Positions 8,256 to 18,053 of a stretch of DNA of 64,000 bases are shown one piece after another. Where the stretch lies: NCBI RefSeq assembly GCF_000948415.1, contig NZ_JYII01000007.1, positions 155,088 to 219,087 on the forward strand, read 5' to 3'. The position numbers were made by a program, and so were the translations under genes. Positions within the stretch are counted from its first letter, which is position 1, and every line of letters starts with the position of its first letter. This DNA comes from Thalassospira sp. HJ. Lineage in GTDB: Bacteria > Pseudomonadota > Alphaproteobacteria > Rhodospirillales > Thalassospiraceae. Below the pieces are notes generated by a model. The model saw only the letters and a program-made list of their open reading frames with translations, ran no database searches and was not told the DNA's origin.

Positions 8256-9572
8256 ATGCGCGTAGCTATGATCGGGACCGGATATGTTGGTCTTGTTTCC
8301 GGTGCCTGTTTTTCCGAATTCGGTACGGACGTCGTTTGTGTCGACAAGGATGTGGAAAAAATCGCCCGTCTCGAAGACGGTATCATGCCAATCTACGAGC
8401 CCGGCCTGGATGTTCTGGTTGAGAATAACGTCAAGGCAGGTCGTCTGACCTTCACCACCAGCCTCAAGGAAGGGGTCAAGGACGCGGACGCTGTCTTTAT
8501 TGCCGTCGGCACCCCGACCCGTCGTGGCGATGGCCATGCCGATCTGAGCTATGTCTATGCTGCGGCCGAAGAAATCGCCGAAGCCATGGATGGTTTCACG
8601 GTTATCGTGACCAAATCGACCGTTCCAGTCGGGACGGGCCGCGAAGTGGAACGCATCATTCGTGAAAAACGCCCGGATGCCGAATTCGCGGTGGTTTCGA
8701 ACCCCGAATTCCTGCGTGAAGGTTCGGCGATTGGCGATTTCATGCGCCCGGATCGTGTCGTTATCGGTACCAGTGACGAACGGGCACGCGAAGTGATGTC
8801 CGATCTCTATCGTCCGCTGTATCTGATCGAAACGCCGATTGTCTTCACCACCCGTGAAACCTCGGAAATGATCAAATATGCGGCCAACACCTTTCTGGCG
8901 GCCAAGATCACCTTTATCAACGAAATTGCCGATCTCTGCGAGAAAGTCGGGGCGGACGTGCATGACGTTGCGCGTGGCATCGGTCTTGATGGCCGTATTG
9001 GCAAAAAATTCCTGCATCCCGGGCCTGGCTATGGCGGGTCCTGCTTCCCGAAAGATACCTTGGCGCTAGTCCGTACTGCCCAGGAATATGACAGCCCGCT
9101 ACGCATTATCGAAACGGTTGTTGATGTGAATGCCAAGCGCAAAAAGGCAATGGCAGATCGCGTGATTTCGGCTTGTGGCGGTTCTGTTGCGGGCAAGACT
9201 ATCGGCATCCTTGGCCTTGCCTTTAAGCCCAACACCGATGACATGCGTGATGCGCCGAGCCTTGATATCGTGCCCGCCCTTATCGCGGCAGGTGCCAATG
9301 TAAAGGCCTATGACCCCGAAGCCATGGAAGAAGCCAAAAAGCTCCTTGATGGCATTTCTTATTGCGAGAACGCCTATGACACGGTCGAGGGTGCGGATGC
9401 GATGGTTGTCCTGACCGAGTGGAACGAATTCCGCGGTATGGACCTTGATCGTATCAAGGACGCGCTCAAACACCCGATCGTTGTTGATCTGCGTAACGTT
9501 TATGACCCGACTGAAATGACTGAAAACGGTTTCAGCTATTCCTGTGTCGGTCGTGCATCTATCGGAGGCTAA
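8256..9572 (+). CDS. ugd: UDP-glucose 6-dehydrogenase
   Basis: The 438-residue protein starts MRVAMIGTGYVGLVSGACFSE... with the GxGYVG NAD site of UDP-sugar dehydrogenases. It has VAVGTPTRRGDG, KSTVPVGT and the catalytic GPGYGGSCFPKDT, in which Cys forms the thioester intermediate and Lys assists. The LAFKPNTDDMRDAPS segment is the hinge to the C-terminal UDP-binding domain. It oxidises UDP-glucose twice to UDP-glucuronate, a donor for acidic exopolysaccharide or lipid A/LPS sugars. It sits between galU and the phosphohexomutase, a direct metabolic series. Confidence 0.96.
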   Translation: MRVAMIGTGYVGLVSGACFSEFGTDVVCVDKDVEKIARLEDGIMPIYEPGLDVLVENNVKAGRLTFTTSLKEGVKDADAVFIAVGTPTRRGDGHADLSYVYAAAEEIAEAMDGFTVIVTKSTVPVGTGREVERIIREKRPDAEFAVVSNPEFLREGSAIGDFMRPDRVVIGTSDERAREVMSDLYRPLYLIETPIVFTTRETSEMIKYAANTFLAAKITFINEIADLCEKVGADVHDVARGIGLDGRIGKKFLHPGPGYGGSCFPKDTLALVRTAQEYDSPLRIIETVVDVNAKRKKAMADRVISACGGSVAGKTIGILGLAFKPNTDDMRDAPSLDIVPALIAAGANVKAYDPEAMEEAKKLLDGISYCENAYDTVEGADAMVVLTEWNEFRGMDLDRIKDALKHPIVVDLRNVYDPTEMTENGFSYSCVGRASIGG

Positions 9573-9580
9573 TCCAAATC

Positions 9581-10996
9581 ATGACGAATTCTGCCGGACA
9601 CAAGTTTGATAGCTCTGTTTTGCGCGAATATGACGTGCGTGGCGTTGTGGGCGAAACCCTGCATCCAGCTGACGCCAACGCGCTGGGCAAGGCATTCGGC
9701 ACCATGGTGCGCAGATCCGGTGGGAAACGCGTTGCCTTGGGGCGTGATGGCCGCCTGAGCTCGCCAGAACTGGCCACAGCACTCGCAGAAGGCATTCTGT
9801 CGACCGGTTGCGACGTCGTGCGCATTGGTCGCGGCCCGACCCCGATGCTTTATTTCACGGTTTATGATGAAAAGACCGATGCGGGCATCATGGTTACCGG
9901 TTCGCACAACCCGTCAAACTACAACGGCTTCAAGATGCTCAATGCTGGCAAGTCTGTGTTTGGCGATGCCATTCAGGAACTTGGCAAAATTGCCGCTGCC
10001 GGTGATTTTGAAACCGGGCAGGGCAGCGCATCCGATATCAAGATCGAAGATCGCTTTGTTGAACGACTTCTGGCCGAACTTGATTGTGATGTGCCCAATC
10101 CGATGACGATTGTCTGGGACTGCGGCAATGGTTCTGCCGGTGATGTTGTGCGCAAGCTGACAGCAAAGCTGCCGGGGACGCATCATCTGCTGTTTGATGA
10201 TATCGACGGCAACTTCCCGAACCACCATCCCGATCCGACGGTTGAAGCCAACCTGGTTGATCTCAAGGCCGCTGTTGCCAAACACAATGCCGACTGGGGT
10301 GTCGCCTTTGACGGCGATGGTGACCGGATTGGTGTGATTGATGGCATGGGCAATGTGCTTTGGGGCGATCAGCTGCTTCAGATCTATGCGGCGGATGTTC
10401 TGCAGCGCCAGCCGGGTGCTGCGATTATTGCCGATGTAAAGGCCAGCCAGACTCTGTTTGACGAGGTCAACCGGATTGGTGGCAAGGCCATCATGTGGAA
10501 GACCGGTCACTCCCTGATCAAAACCAAAATGATCGAGGAAAAGGCACCGATCGCCGGCGAAATGAGCGGCCACATCTTCTTTGCCGAACGCTATTATGGC
10601 TATGACGATGCGACCTATGCTGCTGTGCGGCTCTATCGCATTCTGGTGCAAAGTGGCAAAAGCCTTGCCGAATGGCGCGCAGCGATGCCGGTCGCCGTCA
10701 ATACGCCGGAAACCCGCATCGATTGCCCGGATGATCGCAAGTTCGCCCTGATCGAGGAAGTCCGTGCGCGTCTGGCTGAAGCCGGTGCCGAAGTTAGTGG
10801 CATTGATGGCGTACGCGTCAGCACCGAAGACGGCTGGTGGCTGCTGCGTGCATCCAACACCCAGCCGGCCATTGTGGCCCGCTGTGAAGCGGGTGATGAA
10901 GCAGGCCTGAAACGCCTTAAAGGGCAGGTGACCGATCAGCTGGTTAAAAGCGGTTTGTCCTCGGACGACTTCTTTGCCCCGGGTGGTGGACACTAA
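9581..10996 (+). CDS. Phosphomannomutase/phosphoglucomutase
   Basis: The 471-residue protein has the four signatures of the alpha-D-phosphohexomutase family in order: the phosphoserine loop VTGSHNPSNYNG, the metal loop DGDGDRIGV, the sugar-binding GEMSGHIFF, and the C-terminal phosphate-binding loop RASNTQPAIV. The sequence is of the AlgC type, which accepts both mannose and glucose phosphates. It supplies glucose-1-phosphate to GalU or mannose-1-phosphate to GDP-mannose synthesis. It starts 8 bp after ugd, and a strong terminator follows the stop. Confidence 0.93.
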   Translation: MTNSAGHKFDSSVLREYDVRGVVGETLHPADANALGKAFGTMVRRSGGKRVALGRDGRLSSPELATALAEGILSTGCDVVRIGRGPTPMLYFTVYDEKTDAGIMVTGSHNPSNYNGFKMLNAGKSVFGDAIQELGKIAAAGDFETGQGSASDIKIEDRFVERLLAELDCDVPNPMTIVWDCGNGSAGDVVRKLTAKLPGTHHLLFDDIDGNFPNHHPDPTVEANLVDLKAAVAKHNADWGVAFDGDGDRIGVIDGMGNVLWGDQLLQIYAADVLQRQPGAAIIADVKASQTLFDEVNRIGGKAIMWKTGHSLIKTKMIEEKAPIAGEMSGHIFFAERYYGYDDATYAAVRLYRILVQSGKSLAEWRAAMPVAVNTPETRIDCPDDRKFALIEEVRARLAEAGAEVSGIDGVRVSTEDGWWLLRASNTQPAIVARCEAGDEAGLKRLKGQVTDQLVKSGLSSDDFFAPGGGH

Positions 10997-11021
10997 GTCC
11001 CAAGCGATAACGTCAAAACTG

Positions 11022-11056
11022 AAAAAGCCCGTCAGAACACTCTGACGGGCTTTTTT
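11022..11056 (+). terminator. Intrinsic terminator of the galU-ugd-phosphohexomutase operon
   Basis: A 15-bp perfect stem (11022-11036 / 11041-11055) around ACAC, with an A-rich left end and a run of six T, works on the plus strand and also fits the minus-strand carboxypeptidase gene ending at 11083. Confidence 0.9.
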
Positions 11057-11082
11057 GTATCTCTTTACTTGGTCGGCGGCTG

Positions 11083-12351
11083 TTAGCCAGCGTCACCAGC
11101 ATTTACCGGGATGCAGGCGACGTTTTCGCGCTTGAGTGCGGCGCAGGCGGCGCGTGCCTCGGTCTCGCCATCAAAGCCCAGCAGGCGGGCGCGATAGACG
11201 ATACCGGTGCCGCTGGATTGCTGTTCGACGGCGGCACGTGTCAGGCGCAGAACATCGGGTGCAGTGCGCGCAGCGGCAAGAACGGCTTCCTGTGCACGGC
11301 GCTGGTCGCTAAACGCGCCAACCTGAATGCCCCAACCTGCATCGGTTTCGGGTTTCAGGCGGGTTACGACCGTTTGCGTATCAATGCGGCCCGGCTGTTC
11401 GGCTTCGCGCAGCGTATTGCGTTTGGCAATCAGCAACTGGGCGTCGGCCGGCAGGATCTTGTCTTCCGGGCTGATACGCGGACGTGGAACAACGATCTCG
11501 CCTTCTTTGGTCAGTTTGACATAGGCCTGATCGAGAAGCTTTTTCATCTGATCATCGCGGGTACGTGCAGTACGCCCGCCAAAGACAACACCGATCAGGC
11601 GTTTGCCATTGCGATTGACCGACGCAACAAGGTTAAAGCCCGATGCGTTGATATAGCCGGTCTTGATCCCGTCGGTGCCATAGTAGGACGCCAGAAGATT
11701 GTTGTGGTTGCCATAGGTGCGGTTGCCAAAACGGAACTTCTGGGTGGCAAAGTAATGATAGTAGCTGCCGTAATTCTTGCGAAGCGCCACAGCCAGTTTG
11801 ATCATGTCGCGTGCGGTGGTCATCTGCCCGCGGTTGGGCAGGCCCGACGCATTGCGGAACGTGGTCCGCGTCATGCCAAGGCGGCGTGCCTCGGATGTCA
11901 TCATCTGGGCAAACTTGATTTCCGTGCCGCCAAGATGCTCGGCAACAACAACTGCGATGTCATTGGCTGATTTGGTTACCAGTGCCAGGATCGCGTCCTT
12001 GACCGAAATGGTTTCACCGGCCTTAAGGCCCAGTTTGGACGGGGCCTGACCCCAGGCGCGTTTGGAAACCTTCATGCGAGTCGAAAGCGACACCTTGCCG
12101 TGTTCGAGTGCATCAAAGACCATATAAAGGGTCATGATTTTGGTCAGGGATGCCGGATAGACCTTATGGTCCGGGCGGTATTCATGCAGCGTTTCGCCAG
12201 TATCGCCATCAATGATCATCGCCGTATAAGTCCGCGCAAGGGCAGCGGACGGCGAAAGAACCGTGACTGAGATGATTGCGACCAGACACAAAAGCACAGG
12301 AACAAGGCCACGCATGCAAAGCGTGCGTGCGGCGGACTGAGCTTTGGCCAT
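11083..12351 (-). CDS. D-alanyl-D-alanine carboxypeptidase with C-terminal SPOR domain
   Basis: This exported low-molecular-weight penicillin-binding protein has all three active-site motifs: YPASLTKIMT (S-x-x-K), TKSANDIAV (S-A-N) and DGIKTGYINASG (K-T-G). The last 80 or so residues (WGIQVGAFSDQRRAQEAV...) form a SPOR domain, which binds denuded glycan at the division site. It trims the terminal D-Ala from peptidoglycan stem peptides, probably at the septum. The start is uncertain: GTG 12432 and ATGs at 12384, 12351 and 12315 are all in frame. I chose 12351 because it leaves a normal-length signal peptide, and a TATAAT on the minus strand lies just upstream. Confidence 0.88.
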   Translation of the reverse strand: MAKAQSAARTLCMRGLVPVLLCLVAIISVTVLSPSAALARTYTAMIIDGDTGETLHEYRPDHKVYPASLTKIMTLYMVFDALEHGKVSLSTRMKVSKRAWGQAPSKLGLKAGETISVKDAILALVTKSANDIAVVVAEHLGGTEIKFAQMMTSEARRLGMTRTTFRNASGLPNRGQMTTARDMIKLAVALRKNYGSYYHYFATQKFRFGNRTYGNHNNLLASYYGTDGIKTGYINASGFNLVASVNRNGKRLIGVVFGGRTARTRDDQMKKLLDQAYVKLTKEGEIVVPRPRISPEDKILPADAQLLIAKRNTLREAEQPGRIDTQTVVTRLKPETDAGWGIQVGAFSDQRRAQEAVLAAARTAPDVLRLTRAAVEQQSSGTGIVYRARLLGFDGETEARAACAALKRENVACIPVNAGDAG

Positions 12352-12565
12352 TGCATTTGGCCCGGCAAGGGTCATTAAACGCATTATATCGGGCTCGGCT
12401 TTGAGGTTTCCCCAAGAACTAAATAAGCTCACTGTCGCATCCCAGCCTTAAACAAATGTTTAAGAGCATCAAATTTTGACGGTCGTCACTCGGGCCTTGA
12501 GATGGCCATTTTTATACGCGAAAGTACATTTTATATCTCCAGATCGGCAAAAAATCGAGGATCGA

Positions 12566-13315
12566 ATGTTTGAAAAGAGGGTTTCAGTTCACACCCGTAG
12601 CGCAACGACCCGTGCCAATTGGGCCAAGGCAGGCATCGCAGCACTTGTGATTGCCGGGCTTGGCGGCTGCACCTTTACCCAGACAAGTGATGTCAGTAAT
12701 CCGCTTGTGCGCAAGGCATCCTGGTTTTCGTATCTGAATGCCGATGATCTGCGTCAGGCCTGTTCGGCGGGGACTGCTGATGGTCAAATCCGCATCATTT
12801 ACAATGCTGACTACTACAAGGAAGTGCGCGTTTTTGAGCTGATGCCGTATCCCGGCAACGAAGAATTCAACCTGACCACGCGCGTGTTCGGCCCGCTTCA
12901 GGTCAAGGATATCAATGTTGAGTTGAATGCGCCGCTTGGCGCCTTTGGCGGGGAAGAGGCGGTCGACCGGATTGATCGCGCATCCTACCTCGCCATCACC
13001 GATGCCCTGCAGGCTGAAGGCTTCGGAACCCAAAGCCGTGATGGTTTGCGTCTTTATTCCGATGACTACTACTGGGTGGCAATCGGGTGTTCTTCGAGCA
13101 ACATAACGCTGGCGGCATGGGCATCGGGTGTTGATGACATGCGCGCGCTTGATTTCCCGGATGTTTTGGCAAACCTGTCATCCGTGGAGCGCGAATTGCC
13201 TGAACCGCCTGCCGTTGAAAATGCGCGGTCCCAGGGGGCTGCGCAATTGCACTACGTTCAGAATAACGACTCTCGTGATTTCTACCGCACCGTGCGTGGA
13301 AACATGCTTCGCTAG
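12566..13315 (+). CDS. Lipoprotein of unknown function
   Basis: The 249-residue protein has a hydrophobic segment ending in the lipobox GLGGC (Cys about residue 33), so it should be lipidated. The N-region before it is long and basic (RTTRANWAK). No family is recognised. The mature part is a mixed alpha/beta sequence with many Tyr and Asp (LYSDDYYWVAIGCSS), which also holds a second Cys. ATG 12566, with GAGG a few bases upstream, is preferred over the in-frame ATG 12476. It is divergent from the carboxypeptidase gene and is followed by its own hairpin. Confidence 0.7.
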   Translation: MFEKRVSVHTRSATTRANWAKAGIAALVIAGLGGCTFTQTSDVSNPLVRKASWFSYLNADDLRQACSAGTADGQIRIIYNADYYKEVRVFELMPYPGNEEFNLTTRVFGPLQVKDINVELNAPLGAFGGEEAVDRIDRASYLAITDALQAEGFGTQSRDGLRLYSDDYYWVAIGCSSSNITLAAWASGVDDMRALDFPDVLANLSSVERELPEPPAVENARSQGAAQLHYVQNNDSRDFYRTVRGNMLR

Positions 13316-13336
13316 GGCAGCGACGACCAAAAGATT

Positions 13337-13371
13337 GAAACAGCAGCATGTAAGGTGCGTGCTGCTGTTTC
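13337..13371 (+). terminator. Probable terminator after the lipoprotein gene
   Basis: A 12-bp perfect stem (13337-13348 / 13360-13371) surrounds an 11-nt loop, beginning 22 bp after the stop. The right arm ends in TTTC, but no longer T-run follows, so strength is uncertain. Confidence 0.55.
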
Positions 13372-13385
13372 GTTGCACCATATTG

Positions 13386-13396
13386 CTGCAATGCAG
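13386..13396. promoter_or_regulatory. PhaR-type operator, site 1
   Basis: The palindrome CTGCAATGCAG fits the CTGC-N3-GCAG pattern reported for the PHA regulator PhaR of Rhodobacter sphaeroides. It lies 216 bp upstream of the phasin start. A second copy is at 13547. Confidence 0.5.
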
Positions 13397-13512
13397 CGAT
13401 GACTTTTGCTAGTGCCTTGTTCAATAAGTCATTTTGAAGTTTATCGCGGACTTCTGGCGTTTTTCATTGATCCCGAACCTCGGTTTGTGTCCGAAATGTC
13501 ACTAAACTGTGC

Positions 13513-13542
13513 TTGACGAAGCGGGGTATTTCCATCTAGGGT
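13513..13542 (+). promoter_or_regulatory. Candidate phasin promoter
   Basis: TTGACG at 13513-13518 is followed after 18 bp by TAGGGT (13537-13542). The -35 is good and the -10 weak. It lies 60 bp before the phasin start and just upstream of operator site 2. Confidence 0.35.
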
Positions 13543-13546
13543 TATG

Positions 13547-13557
13547 TTGCAATGCAA
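13547..13557. promoter_or_regulatory. PhaR-type operator, site 2
   Basis: TTGCAATGCAA, inside the longer near-palindrome GTTGCAATGCAAC (13546-13558), shares its TGC-AAT-GCA core with site 1. It sits just downstream of the candidate -10, where a bound repressor would block transcription of the phasin gene. Confidence 0.5.
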
Positions 13558-13601
13558 CATTGATCCGGGATGTGTATCCCGGCGATCAGGAGGTCGAGGC
13601 A

Positions 13602-14996
13602 ATGGCTGATTCCAGGAAAAAAACATCCGGGAAAACTGCAACGAAGCCGGTTTCCAAAGCGTCGCCCAAATCGACAGCGCCCGCAGTGGGAAGCACACCT
13701 TCCAAGCGCAGGGTGATGACATCTTCCGAGATCGAGGCTGCTGCCCAGAAGGTATCGGGTGCAGACGAAAAACCGGCAGTGGCGGCTAAAGAGGTTCCGG
13801 CAGCGACGCCCGAAGCTCCCCTGACTAAAGCGCCGGAAAGCTCGGCTGCGTCAGCCAGTGCATCGCCCGAGCCTGTCAAGGCCGAAGCGCCTGCGATGCC
13901 GGAGCCGTCACGTGCGGCGAGTGCCGAAAACGCGCAATCCAGCACTTCGGGAGAGCTTGCGAGCAGTGCCGCTGCCTCCGAGAAAACTCAACCAGCGTCC
14001 AAGGCGCCTTCATCTTCACCAGCGCCGAAGACATCGAAACCCTCTGAGAAGTCACCTGTTGCAACCACCGGGGCCGCGCGACCTGCTGCGAAAAGCACGC
14101 CGGCAGCAAAATCGACAGCGCCCGTACCATCCACCAAAACTGAAAAGGTCAGTACTGTGAGCACGAAAAGCAAATCTGCGGCAACGAGCAAGTCGGCCGC
14201 TTCTTCCGCCCCAAAAAAGACAACCGCTACCAAGGCAGCAACCGCTAAGGCTGCTCCGAAAAAGGCGGCTGCTGCCCCGGCAAGTGCTGCAACCAAATCG
14301 GCAGCTGCGCCAAAGGCACTGGCTAAGCCTGCTGTAAAGGCGGCCGCGCCGCAATCGGCAGCACCTGCCAAACCGGCACCTGTGCCGGGCCCGGCCAAGC
14401 CGGCAGCTGCGCCAAAAACGGTCGAGGCTAAGCCAAAAGCCACGCCTAAGCAGGCTGACGTATTTGGCTTTGGTGCGCTGTTCATGGATGGCACCGGTAT
14501 GGAGCCGTATTTCGAGCTTTGGAAAACGCCCGAGGTGGAAGCTATGGTTGCGGCTGGCAATGATGCCTTCGAAGACAGCGTTTCTGCTGCCAACGAAGCA
14601 TTCGGTAAAATCTTTGAAACCATGACCGGTCAGGCCGATGTGTTTTCCGGGGCTGGGTCGCGGGTTGCTGCACAGTATGAAGAGCTCCTCGATACCCAGA
14701 AGAAAAGTTTCGAGGAAGTCTGGCAGGCAACCATGACGATGTTTGAAAAGACCGGCGGGATCGGAACCGAGCTTTCAAGCTGGATGCAGAAGGAATTTGA
14801 AGCATCACAGGACGATCTTGATGAGCTGGCCAAGGTCGAAAGCCTTGCTGATCTTCAGGAGCTGCATTCGCGCATCCTCAATCGCTGCTATGCCAGCAGC
14901 ATGGCCGAAGGCGAAAAGATGCAGGAAATCATGTTTTCTGCCATCTCAGACAGCCTGGATGCGATCAGCAAGGCAACCAATGCTGCGATGAAATGA
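13602..14996 (+). CDS. Phasin family protein with long Lys/Ala/Pro-rich (histone-H1-like) N-terminal region
   Basis: The protein has 464 residues. The first 280 or so are low-complexity Ala, Ser, Pro and Lys with repeated AAPK/KPA/TK words, like histone H1 or PhaF tails. The last 170 (from DVFGFGALFMDGTGMEP) are the helical phasin domain, with FEDSVSAANEAFGKIFETM. Phasins coat polyhydroxyalkanoate granules; basic tails of this sort let PhaF-type phasins bind DNA and distribute granules at division. ATG 13602 is chosen because AGGAGG lies eight bases upstream; 31 in-frame residues before it are untranslated. Two PhaR-like operators precede it. Confidence 0.85.
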   Translation: MADSRKKTSGKTATKPVSKASPKSTAPAVGSTPSKRRVMTSSEIEAAAQKVSGADEKPAVAAKEVPAATPEAPLTKAPESSAASASASPEPVKAEAPAMPEPSRAASAENAQSSTSGELASSAAASEKTQPASKAPSSSPAPKTSKPSEKSPVATTGAARPAAKSTPAAKSTAPVPSTKTEKVSTVSTKSKSAATSKSAASSAPKKTTATKAATAKAAPKKAAAAPASAATKSAAAPKALAKPAVKAAAPQSAAPAKPAPVPGPAKPAAAPKTVEAKPKATPKQADVFGFGALFMDGTGMEPYFELWKTPEVEAMVAAGNDAFEDSVSAANEAFGKIFETMTGQADVFSGAGSRVAAQYEELLDTQKKSFEEVWQATMTMFEKTGGIGTELSSWMQKEFEASQDDLDELAKVESLADLQELHSRILNRCYASSMAEGEKMQEIMFSAISDSLDAISKATNAAMK

Positions 14997-15299
14997 TGCA
15001 AGCGACGATGTTGGGTATTCCAGCAATCAGAATTTCCGGGCGGGTATGGCTTTTGGCCATGCCCGCTTTTTCTTTGCCTGATTTCCTGTCATGCCATTTT
15101 GGATCAACAATAATCAGGAAGTTTGTTGCTTGATCTTGCAGTGCGTTATTCGCGGCCTAAATGAATCGAAGATGGACAACAAACAACACTCGGATGCACA
15201 ATAAATTCCTAGTGAGAACCGCGTAGCGGACTTTGAAAGAGTTTGGCAATGACCTATCATGGAGTTCACGCAGGAAATAAGGGTTCCGGTAAGTAGACG
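14997..15299. other. Intergenic region between phasin and clpS
   Basis: These 303 bp hold the phasin terminator at 15040-15071 and then about 225 bp with no gene. I could not fix a convincing promoter for clpS in it; the stretch just before clpS is moderately AT-rich. Confidence 0.6.
15040..15071 (+). terminator. Intrinsic terminator of the phasin gene
   Basis: An 11-bp stem with one G-U pair (15040-15050 / 15056-15066) and a 5-nt loop is followed by TTTTT. Confidence 0.85.
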
Positions 15300-15626
15300 A
15301 TGACTGAGCAGGATAATGACGGCACTGATCTGCCGAACACGGGGATCGTAACAAAGACACGGCCCAAGACGAAAAAGCCGTCCATGTACAAGGTGCTGTT
15401 GCTGAATGACGACTACACGCCGATGGAGTTCGTCGTTCACGTACTGGAACGGTTTTTTGAAAAAGGCCGTGAAGAAGCCACCGAAATCATGCTTCAGGTG
15501 CACCGAAAGGGTGTCGGAGTGTGCGGTGTCTTCACATATGAAATTGCAGAGACCAAAGTTAACCAGGTCATGGACCTGGCCCGCCAGAATCAGCATCCGC
15601 TGCAGTGTACCTTAGAGAAGGAGTGA
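15300..15626 (+). CDS. clpS: ATP-dependent Clp protease adaptor ClpS
   Basis: The 108 residues include the core [20 protein letters not shown]; the N-D-D-Y-T segment and following Met/Val residues form the pocket that reads N-terminal Leu, Phe, Tyr or Trp. The disordered acidic N-tail (first 25 residues) is the part that engages ClpA. ClpS delivers N-degron substrates to ClpAP. It lies three bases before clpA, so the two are one operon. The transferase that creates such N-termini (Aat) is also in this window, at 24797-25462. Confidence 0.95.
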   Translation: MTEQDNDGTDLPNTGIVTKTRPKTKKPSMYKVLLLNDDYTPMEFVVHVLERFFEKGREEATEIMLQVHRKGVGVCGVFTYEIAETKVNQVMDLARQNQHPLQCTLEKE

Positions 15627-15629
15627 CAT

Positions 15630-17948
15630 ATGCTATCGCGCAATCTTGAGGAAAGCCTGCACCGTGCGCTCGCATATGCGTCGGAGCGCCGGCACGAATA
15701 TGCCACTCTTGAACATCTTCTGTTGTCGCTGACCGAAGATCAGGATGCGCTGGCGGTGCTTAAGGCCTGCCGGGTTGATATTGATCGTCTGCGGTCTGAT
15801 CTGCTGGAATTCGCCGATAGCGAACTCTCCGGTCTGATCAGTGCACGTCTGGTTGACCCAAAGCCGACCGCCGGTTTCCAGCGCGTGATCCAGCGTGCAG
15901 CCATCCACGTCCAGTCGTCCGGCCGCGAAGAAGTGACCGGCGCAAACGTGCTGGTTGCTCTGTTCTCGGAGCGGGAGTCGCATGCGGTTTACTATCTGCA
16001 ACTGCAGGATATGACGCGCCTTGATGCGGTGAATTACATTTCACACGGCATCGCCAAGGCGACCGAGCTTAATGAGCGTCGCATCCCGCGCGGTGCCGAC
16101 GAAGAACCGGTTTCCGGTATGCCGCCGGAAGGCGATGACAGCGGCCCGGCCGAAGGCGAGGCGCTTAAGGCCTATTGTGTGAACCTTAATGTCAAGGCGC
16201 AGAGTGGCAAGATCGATCCGTTGATCGGCCGCCAGAGCGAGATTGACCGCACTATTCAGGTTCTTTGCCGTCGTACCAAAAACAACCCGCTTTATGTCGG
16301 GGATCCGGGGGTTGGTAAAACTGCCATCGCCGAAGGTCTGGCGCGCCGCATCAATGATGGTGACGTGCCCGAAGTGCTCGAGAACGCCACGATCTTCGCC
16401 CTTGATATGGGCGCACTTCTGGCCGGAACGCGCTATCGCGGTGATTTTGAGGAGCGCCTCAAGGCTGTGGTCAAGGAACTCGAAGAGTACGAAGGTGCTG
16501 TTCTGTTCATTGATGAAATCCACACCGTGATCGGTGCCGGTGCGACGTCGGGCGGGGCAATGGATGCGTCCAACCTTCTCAAGCCTGCGCTGGCAAGTGG
16601 GTCGCTTCGTTGCATCGGGTCGACGACCTATAAGGAATTCCGCGGGCACTTCGAAAAAGATCGCGCCCTTGTCCGCCGTTTCCAGAAAATCGATGTCGAG
16701 GAACCGTCCGAAGCAGATACCGTCAAGATCCTTAAGGGGCTCAAGCCCTATTACGAGGAGCATCATCAGGTCAAATACACCAACGAAGCGCTGCGTTCTG
16801 CGGTTGAGCTAGCATCACGTTACATCAGTGACCGTAAGCGGCCTGACAGTGCGATTGACGTGATTGACGAGGTTGGTGCGTCGCGCATGCTGGTTGCACC
16901 AAGCAAACGCAAGCGCACGGTTGGCAAACGCGATGTCGAGGAAATCGTCGCCAAGATTGCCCGTATCCCACCAAAATCGGTTTCGACCGACGACCGCAAG
17001 GCCTTGGCTAATCTGGAGCGCGACCTTAAGACCGTAGTCTTTGGTCAGGACGGCGCGATTGAAGCACTCGCGAGTGCAATCAAGCTTGCGCGTGCCGGCC
17101 TTCGTGAACCGGAAAAGCCGATTGGTAGCTATCTGTTCTCTGGCCCGACCGGTGTCGGTAAGACTGAGGTCACCAAGCAGCTGGCAACCGTCATGGGGAT
17201 CGAGTTCATCCGCTTTGACATGTCGGAATATATGGAACGCCACAGCGTCTCTCGCCTGATTGGTGCACCGCCGGGCTATGTCGGCTTTGATCAGGGTGGT
17301 CTTCTGACCGATGCCGTGGATCAGCATCCGCACGCGGTTGTGCTGCTTGATGAAATTGAAAAGGCTCATCCGGACTTGTTCAATATTCTTCTGCAGGTCA
17401 TGGATCACGGTAAGCTGACCGACAATAACGGCAAGACGGTTGATTTCCGCAACGTCGTGCTGGTCATGACGACCAATGCCGGCGCATCGGATATGGCAAA
17501 ACCGCCGATCGGCTTCAAGCGTGAAATGCGTACCGGTGAAGATGAAGAGGCAATCAAACGCACCTTCACGCCGGAATTCCGCAACCGTCTGGATGCGGTC
17601 ATTCCGTTCGCCAACCTGAAGTCGGAAGTCGTCAAGATGGTTGTCGACAAGTTCATCCTGCAGCTTGAAGCGCAGCTGGCGGACCGTAACGTTTCGATCG
17701 AACTGACCGAAGCTGCACGGGCCTGGATGGCAGAGCGCGGTTACGACGTTGCATTCGGTGCGCGTCCGTTGGGCCGGGTCATTCAGGAACACGTCAAAAA
17801 GCCGCTTGCTGAAGAATTGCTGTTTGGCAAGCTGTCGAAGGGCGGGGCTGTCTTGGTCGATATCGAAGACGATGCTGTCGTCTTCCGTTATCCGGAAGAT
17901 GAAAACGGCGAGAAACAGCAAAAGAAAGACCCGGAAATGGCAGGCTGA
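15630..17948 (+). CDS. clpA: ATP-dependent Clp protease ATP-binding subunit ClpA
   Basis: The 772-residue length is as expected for ClpA. The N-terminal Clp_N repeats (residues 1-140) dock ClpS. The first AAA+ module has Walker A GDPGVGKT (about residue 225) and Walker B LFIDEIHT. The second has GPTGVGKT (about residue 504) and [13 protein letters not shown]. The IGF-type loop that binds ClpP is IGF in PPIGFKRE. It unfolds proteins and feeds them to ClpP; clpP itself is not in this window. A 10-bp hairpin without a T-run follows. Confidence 0.96.
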   Translation: MLSRNLEESLHRALAYASERRHEYATLEHLLLSLTEDQDALAVLKACRVDIDRLRSDLLEFADSELSGLISARLVDPKPTAGFQRVIQRAAIHVQSSGREEVTGANVLVALFSERESHAVYYLQLQDMTRLDAVNYISHGIAKATELNERRIPRGADEEPVSGMPPEGDDSGPAEGEALKAYCVNLNVKAQSGKIDPLIGRQSEIDRTIQVLCRRTKNNPLYVGDPGVGKTAIAEGLARRINDGDVPEVLENATIFALDMGALLAGTRYRGDFEERLKAVVKELEEYEGAVLFIDEIHTVIGAGATSGGAMDASNLLKPALASGSLRCIGSTTYKEFRGHFEKDRALVRRFQKIDVEEPSEADTVKILKGLKPYYEEHHQVKYTNEALRSAVELASRYISDRKRPDSAIDVIDEVGASRMLVAPSKRKRTVGKRDVEEIVAKIARIPPKSVSTDDRKALANLERDLKTVVFGQDGAIEALASAIKLARAGLREPEKPIGSYLFSGPTGVGKTEVTKQLATVMGIEFIRFDMSEYMERHSVSRLIGAPPGYVGFDQGGLLTDAVDQHPHAVVLLDEIEKAHPDLFNILLQVMDHGKLTDNNGKTVDFRNVVLVMTTNAGASDMAKPPIGFKREMRTGEDEEAIKRTFTPEFRNRLDAVIPFANLKSEVVKMVVDKFILQLEAQLADRNVSIELTEAARAWMAERGYDVAFGARPLGRVIQEHVKKPLAEELLFGKLSKGGAVLVDIEDDAVVFRYPEDENGEKQQKKDPEMAG

Positions 17949-18001
17949 AAACGCCTTTACCGGTTTTCAGGTTGTTGTTAATCATTGGCAATATAGATTG
18001 G

Positions 18002-18026
18002 TGCCCGGGAATACTGTTCCCGGGCA
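18002..18026 (+). other. Hairpin between clpA and the next gene
   Basis: TGCCCGGGAA (18002-18011) pairs perfectly with 18017-18026 around TACTG. No T-run follows, so it may be a leaky terminator or an mRNA 3'-end stabiliser for clpA. Confidence 0.5.
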
Positions 18027-18053
18027 TAATCATATCAAGAACGCCAGAATATC

